From Treponema sp. UBA3662 (GTDB taxonomy: Bacteria; Spirochaetota; Spirochaetia; Treponematales; Treponemataceae), in the NCBI GenBank assembly GCA_002373205.1, contig DFJV01000103.1:1-8251 (forward strand): a DNA stretch of 8,251 nucleotides. The letters run 5' to 3'. The translations under genes were made by a program, and so were the position numbers. Shown here piece after piece: positions 5,589 to 8,251 of the stretch. Below the pieces are notes generated by a model. The model saw only the letters and a program-made list of their open reading frames with translations, did no database searches and was not told the DNA's origin. The first letter of the stretch is position 1. Each line of letters begins with the position of its first letter.

Positions 5589-6884
5589 CTATTTTGCAAT
5601 CAAACCGCCGATTGCACTTCCCAAAGTTATGTCGTTGTCTATGCTTACGATGTCATAGTAAAGGCCGCGTTTTTGGACAAGCAAGCTTTCCAGGAAGGCC
5701 TCTACCCTAGCGCGAACCTTGTAGGTCTTGTAGAAGGATGTTCCGTCGCACAAAAGGCAGACTGGACGTGTTGCATCTCTACCGGCACCGCTTTTTATTA
5801 CGCATGCGGCGAGTATGGCTGATGCAAGGCGTGCGCAGCGGTCTACGATGGCATCCAAAAGCTGGAAGAGGCGGGCATAGTCTTCTTCTGTGGCACTTTC
5901 CGCAGCTTTTGCGCCAAGTACAGAGGCTGTGCTGTAGGGTGCGTGCAGGAAGGAGTCCATCTCTATCTGGGTAAGTTTGCTTATCTGAAGGAGAGATTCG
6001 CTGAATTTCTTGCTAAAAAGGCCTTCCTGGGCGGCAGAATGGATTGCTTCGTAGGCAAGAGGTCCCATGTAGGCGCCGGAACACTGCTTTTCCATAAGGC
6101 CTGTACCCGGTTTTTCGCTCTTTGCGTCAAGGGCTTTGTCAAAGTCTGACTGGATTACATCTGCAAATTTTCCGCTTTCGCATACTATAATCTGCTTTTT
6201 AAGCCCCTTGTAGGCTGGATCTTCGCTCTGAATGTAGGCTCCGTTCATGCCTGTTCCAAGGATAAAGCCAACGTAGCTTGAATAGCGCATTCCCTCTGCA
6301 ACATCAGCAGCACCGGCTAAAAGGGCAGCAACAGTGTCATTAAGGAGGGAAACATGCAGCTTCTTTTTCCAGCCGTGTTCTGAAAGGGCCTTTACAAGTT
6401 CCTTTCCAATGTGGCAGCCAACAACTTCTGGTGCCTTTACTTCTTTTGAAAAGTTGATGAGTACACCGTCTCCGTCTTCTGTGATGGTCATTGGATAGGA
6501 GAAGCAGAAGCCAATTTTGTCTGATTTGTCCTTAAGGTGCTCAAGGTTTTCTGCAAATTTGTCAAAAAATGCCTTTTTGGAAAGCTCACCCTCAGTTCCG
6601 GGCATCTTTGTCTTTTCCATAAAGTCTATGGAAGGCTTTCCCATGTTGTCAAAGGTAACAAGGCATGAGCGGAAATTTGTTCCACCGGCATCTATTACTA
6701 TAACGCTTTCCCCGGCCGGGCTTTTTGCAGGCGGGTTGCTGAATGTGCGGATCATGTCCTGACCTGCGGGGCGGGAGCTAAGACCTTCGTCCATATCGTA
6801 AAGAAGCGCATCAATCACAGTATCAATATCCGTGTTAACCGGAAAATTATGCTTTGAAAGAAATGCGGCAACAGCTTTGTTCAT
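5589..6884 (-). CDS. hxk: Hexokinase, eukaryote-like family
   Basis: It phosphorylates glucose and related hexoses with ATP in the cytoplasm, the entry step to glycolysis. The 431 residues form one hexokinase unit, close to the roughly 440-residue treponemal enzyme. Motifs in order are phosphate-1 loop DAGGTNFR (65-72), sugar-binding FSYPM (128-132), LLNDTVAAL (180-188) with presumed catalytic base Asp183, phosphate-2 GTGMNG (210-215), glucose-contact CESG (235-238) with Glu236, EKQCSGAYMG (265-274), and adenosine-site LLCDGTSF (377-384) plus TLGSAIGG (420-427). All expected functional segments are present. ATG 6884 is preceded by AGAGGT at good spacing. It has its own sigma-70 promoter and lies 261 bases before flbB, which uses a different promoter, so the two are probably regulated separately. 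Confidence 0.95.
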   Translation of the reverse strand: MNKAVAAFLSKHNFPVNTDIDTVIDALLYDMDEGLSSRPAGQDMIRTFSNPPAKSPAGESVIVIDAGGTNFRSCLVTFDNMGKPSIDFMEKTKMPGTEGELSKKAFFDKFAENLEHLKDKSDKIGFCFSYPMTITEDGDGVLINFSKEVKAPEVVGCHIGKELVKALSEHGWKKKLHVSLLNDTVAALLAGAADVAEGMRYSSYVGFILGTGMNGAYIQSEDPAYKGLKKQIIVCESGKFADVIQSDFDKALDAKSEKPGTGLMEKQCSGAYMGPLAYEAIHSAAQEGLFSKKFSESLLQISKLTQIEMDSFLHAPYSTASVLGAKAAESATEEDYARLFQLLDAIVDRCARLASAILAACVIKSGAGRDATRPVCLLCDGTSFYKTYKVRARVEAFLESLLVQKRGLYYDIVSIDNDITLGSAIGGLIAK

Positions 6885-6915
6885 ATTTTACCTCTGTAAA
6901 TAGCTTTATTTGCTT

Positions 6916-6944
6916 ATTGTAACCATTCTGGGCTTAATTTTCAA
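6916..6944 (-). promoter_or_regulatory. Sigma-70 promoter of hxk
   Basis: TTGAAA (6944-6939), a 17-base spacer and TACAAT (6921-6916) each differ from the consensus by one base. The expected start is near 6909, giving a leader of about 25 bases that includes the ribosome binding site. Housekeeping expression is inferred. Confidence 0.87.
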
Positions 6945-6966
6945 GTGTGGGCGGCTAATTTGGGGG

Positions 6967-7145
6967 TCTGGACGGTGCTTTTATGGACGAAGTCCTTGAA
7001 CGATAGTCCTTGGACGATAGTCCGATTGCTCTGCTATTCATTCCTTGGCTACAATCGGCCGCCATGCCTCTGCGCCACCACCCTTCCGGCCTTCCCTAAC
7101 GGTCATCCCGCTTGCGCGGGACTAAAGGGCCTCCACGGTGGCGTA
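6967..7145 (+). repeat. Dispersed structured intergenic repeat, copy B (core 7063-7145)
   Basis: The core 7063-7145 has exactly the same length as copy A (710-792) and aligns with 55 of 83 identities. Its stems are P1 CCACC/GGTGG (7078-7082 with 7137-7141), P2 GGCCTT/AGGGCC (7088-7093 with 7126-7131), P3 (7095-7096 with 7101-7102) and P4 TCCCGC/GCGGGA (7106-7111 with 7116-7121, loop TTGC). The left part (6967-7062) is longer than in copy A. It includes a 14-base tandem duplication and a 7-bp inverted repeat CCGATTG/CAATCGG (7022-7028 with 7052-7058). Together with the promoter of hxk and the hairpins at 7156-7234, this accounts for most of the gene-free stretch 6885-7333. Confidence 0.8.
6991..7023 (+). 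repeat. 14-base tandem duplication
   Basis: AGTCCTTGAACGAT (6991-7004) is followed directly by AGTCCTTGGACGAT (7005-7018), one mismatch apart, and then a partial AGTCC (7019-7023). It lies inside the left arm of repeat copy B and has no counterpart in copy A. Confidence 0.85.
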
Positions 7146-7155
7146 GGCTGATTTT

Positions 7156-7194
7156 CTGTTTTCCCCAACAAATACCTATTTGGCGGAGAAACAG
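7156..7194. repeat. Imperfect inverted repeat next to copy B
   Basis: CTGTTT at 7156-7161 pairs with AAACAG at 7189-7194, and CAAATA with TATTTG closer to the centre. The arms agree at most positions with a one-base length difference. There is no T-tract. It may be an extension of the repeat or an independent hairpin. Confidence 0.5.
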
Positions 7195-7214
7195 ACTCTA
7201 TTTTCACATGCCAC

Positions 7215-7234
7215 AAAAACGCTATCTGTAGCGT
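7215..7234 (-). terminator. Probable intrinsic terminator of the RHS island
   Basis: On the minus strand, ACGCTA-CAGA-TAGCGT forms a perfect 6-bp stem with a tetraloop (7234-7219), followed by TTTT (7218-7215). It lies about 100 bases past the stop of the small membrane gene. The stem is short and the T-run brief, so termination may be incomplete. Confidence 0.5.
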
Positions 7235-7333
7235 AAACGAAAATATCGCTTTAGTCTACAGAATGCTTACGGTTTTGCAGAGAAAAGGCACTCTGGTAAT
7301 TTCTCATTAACAAATTGCGAACTTTATTTTACG

Positions 7334-7690
7334 CTACCTTCTTCCATAGAATATGAAAGTTATAACTATTGCTACTGAAATTAAAAAAATTATAGCGAAT
7401 ACATAATACAGACTTTTATATAGTCTCAAAAAAAATAGCAACAATTTTTTATATACTATTTGTTCGGAATTTCTTACTAGTGTCTCAATCAGTTTTAACC
7501 TCATATGACGGGAAAGTATTTTTCCATGTTCTTTATCGTATATATACAGCTTATAACCGTTTTCAGAAAAATATTGTTCAATTATTTTTTTATTCTTCAA
7601 CAAGAAAAAATTAAAAAATAGTCCAACAAAAAAAATATAGATAAACAAGATAATATTGATGCAAAACAAAGAAATAAGAATATTAGTCAT
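7334..7690 (-). CDS. Small two-helix membrane protein, candidate immunity protein
   Basis: I do not recognise this 118-residue family. A hydrophobic segment spans about residues 2-31 (ILISLFCINIILFIYIFF and on). A basic middle region of about 60 residues follows (many Lys, Glu and Tyr), then a second hydrophobic segment (about 92-114) and a GRR end. This suggests an inner-membrane protein with two helices. ATG 7690 is chosen over the TTG one codon earlier because AAGGAG lies 7 bases upstream. The gene overlaps the RHS frame by 8 bases (ATGACTAA), implying translational coupling. One 60-base row of the gene (7381-7440) is 20% GC, far below the hexokinase gene, which suggests recent acquisition. 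Its place directly after an RHS tip is the usual place for an immunity gene; that role is an inference. Confidence 0.8.
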   Translation of the reverse strand: MTNILISLFCINIILFIYIFFVGLFFNFFLLKNKKIIEQYFSENGYKLYIYDKEHGKILSRHMRLKLIETLVRNSEQIVYKKLLLFFLRLYKSLYYVFAIIFLISVAIVITFIFYGRR

Positions 7691-8251
7691 CAATTAGCTC
7701 CTTGCTTAAAGTTTCAAGATATTTAGATAACCCATCATAATCTTTCTTATCATAATAAAATTTCAAATTTTCCTGAATTTTTTGTGCTTTAGAAGAATCT
7801 GATATCACAAATTCTCTTATACTTACCGTATAGTTATTATATACATGTCCTTCACCTGGAGAACCTCCTGGAATTCCAAAAGTTCCAGAAAATGATACCG
7901 TTAAACTTTGAAGTTTTTCTGAATAAGATTTTGCATTTGGATTGTAACCGACTTCTCCACCTATTGAGAATAAACCAAATAAACCACCACTTCCGCCAGC
8001 AGATAATGAATATCCTGCAATATCTGAAAACTCATCTGCAAAAAATGCAACAGTAAATTCCCCACCGCCAGATGCACCAACACCAGCAAAACCACCAACA
8101 GATGAAGTTGAATAAATTCCAAGTGAAACATTACCTTTCCAATCAGTAATTAAATATATGCCTACATTCTCAGCTACACCAGTTCCACAACCGGCATTAA
8201 AACAACCACCAAGCATAAATATTATCTTCCCATCCGGGTCTATATAGCGTA
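7683..8251 (-). CDS. RHS-repeat protein, C-terminal end only (5' part outside window)
   Basis: The frame is open to the window edge, and 188 residues are visible. It begins RYIDPDGK, the motif that closes the RHS repeat-associated core, so the ATG at 8216 is internal and not a start. After the motif comes a variable tip. A glycine-rich section of about 80 residues with alternating hydrophobic positions (VGGFAGVGASGGGEF, then DIAGYSLSAGGSGG) suggests beta structure. Then comes GIPGGSPGEGHVYNNYTV, then a helical, charged tail (KAQKIQENLKFYYDKKDYDG to the end). RHS proteins are large secreted shells whose C-terminal tips are often toxins. Here the tip shows no nuclease or deaminase motif that I know. 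There is no second DPxG motif in view, so the usual tip-cleavage motif is not evident. The downstream gene overlaps this stop codon. Confidence 0.85.
   Translation of the reverse strand, partial: RYIDPDGKIIFMLGGCFNAGCGTGVAENVGIYLITDWKGNVSLGIYSTSSVGGFAGVGASGGGEFTVAFFADEFSDIAGYSLSAGGSGGLFGLFSIGGEVGYNPNAKSYSEKLQSLTVSFSGTFGIPGGSPGEGHVYNNYTVSIREFVISDSSKAQKIQENLKFYYDKKDYDGLSKYLETLSKELIDD

Noticed and set aside
6991..7023. Possible CRISPR array
   Set aside because: The units are only 14 bases, directly adjacent with no spacers, and number two and a fraction.

Overview
The window most likely comes from a Treponema (Spirochaetota). The gene order flbB-fliK-flgD-flgE is the spirochete arrangement. FlgE carries Lys165 and Cys178-Asn179, the residues used for the lysinoalanine hook crosslink in T. 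denticola. The flagellar operon starts at a near-consensus sigma-28 promoter, and the hexokinase is of the eukaryote-like type found in treponemes. A counted row of the hexokinase gene is about 48% GC, which argues against the low-GC T. denticola. I cannot name the species. Every gene I can support lies on the minus strand, so transcription runs from high to low coordinates.

Right end (7334-8251): an AT-rich accessory island. It holds the 3' end of an RHS-repeat protein, seen as the core-ending motif RYIDPDGK followed by a glycine-rich variable tip. An overlapping gene for a small two-helix membrane protein follows. This layout suggests a polymorphic toxin with its immunity protein. A short hairpin terminator follows at 7215-7234.

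Middle (5589-7214): hexokinase (hxk) has its own sigma-70 promoter (TTGAAA-N17-TACAAT). Upstream of it lies a 449-base intergenic stretch holding repeat copy B, a 14-base tandem duplication and further inverted repeats. Between hxk and the flagellar genes is a GC-rich, heavily hairpinned block.

Flagellar operon (1133-5385): sigma-28 promoter, flbB (collar scaffold), fliK (hook length), flgD (hook cap), flgE (hook), then a strong intrinsic terminator. The genes flbD, motA and motB, which follow flgE in other spirochetes, are absent here.

Left end (1-1132): a 116-base foldback repeat; tRNA-Phe(GAA) with its own promoter and terminator; repeat copy A; and the 5' part of an ankyrin-repeat gene whose promoter predicts a leaderless mRNA.

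The most notable signal is the pair of 83-base repeat cores at 710-792 and 7063-7145. They are only 66% identical, yet every difference at a position I predict to be paired is compensated. This points to a structured, dispersed intergenic element.
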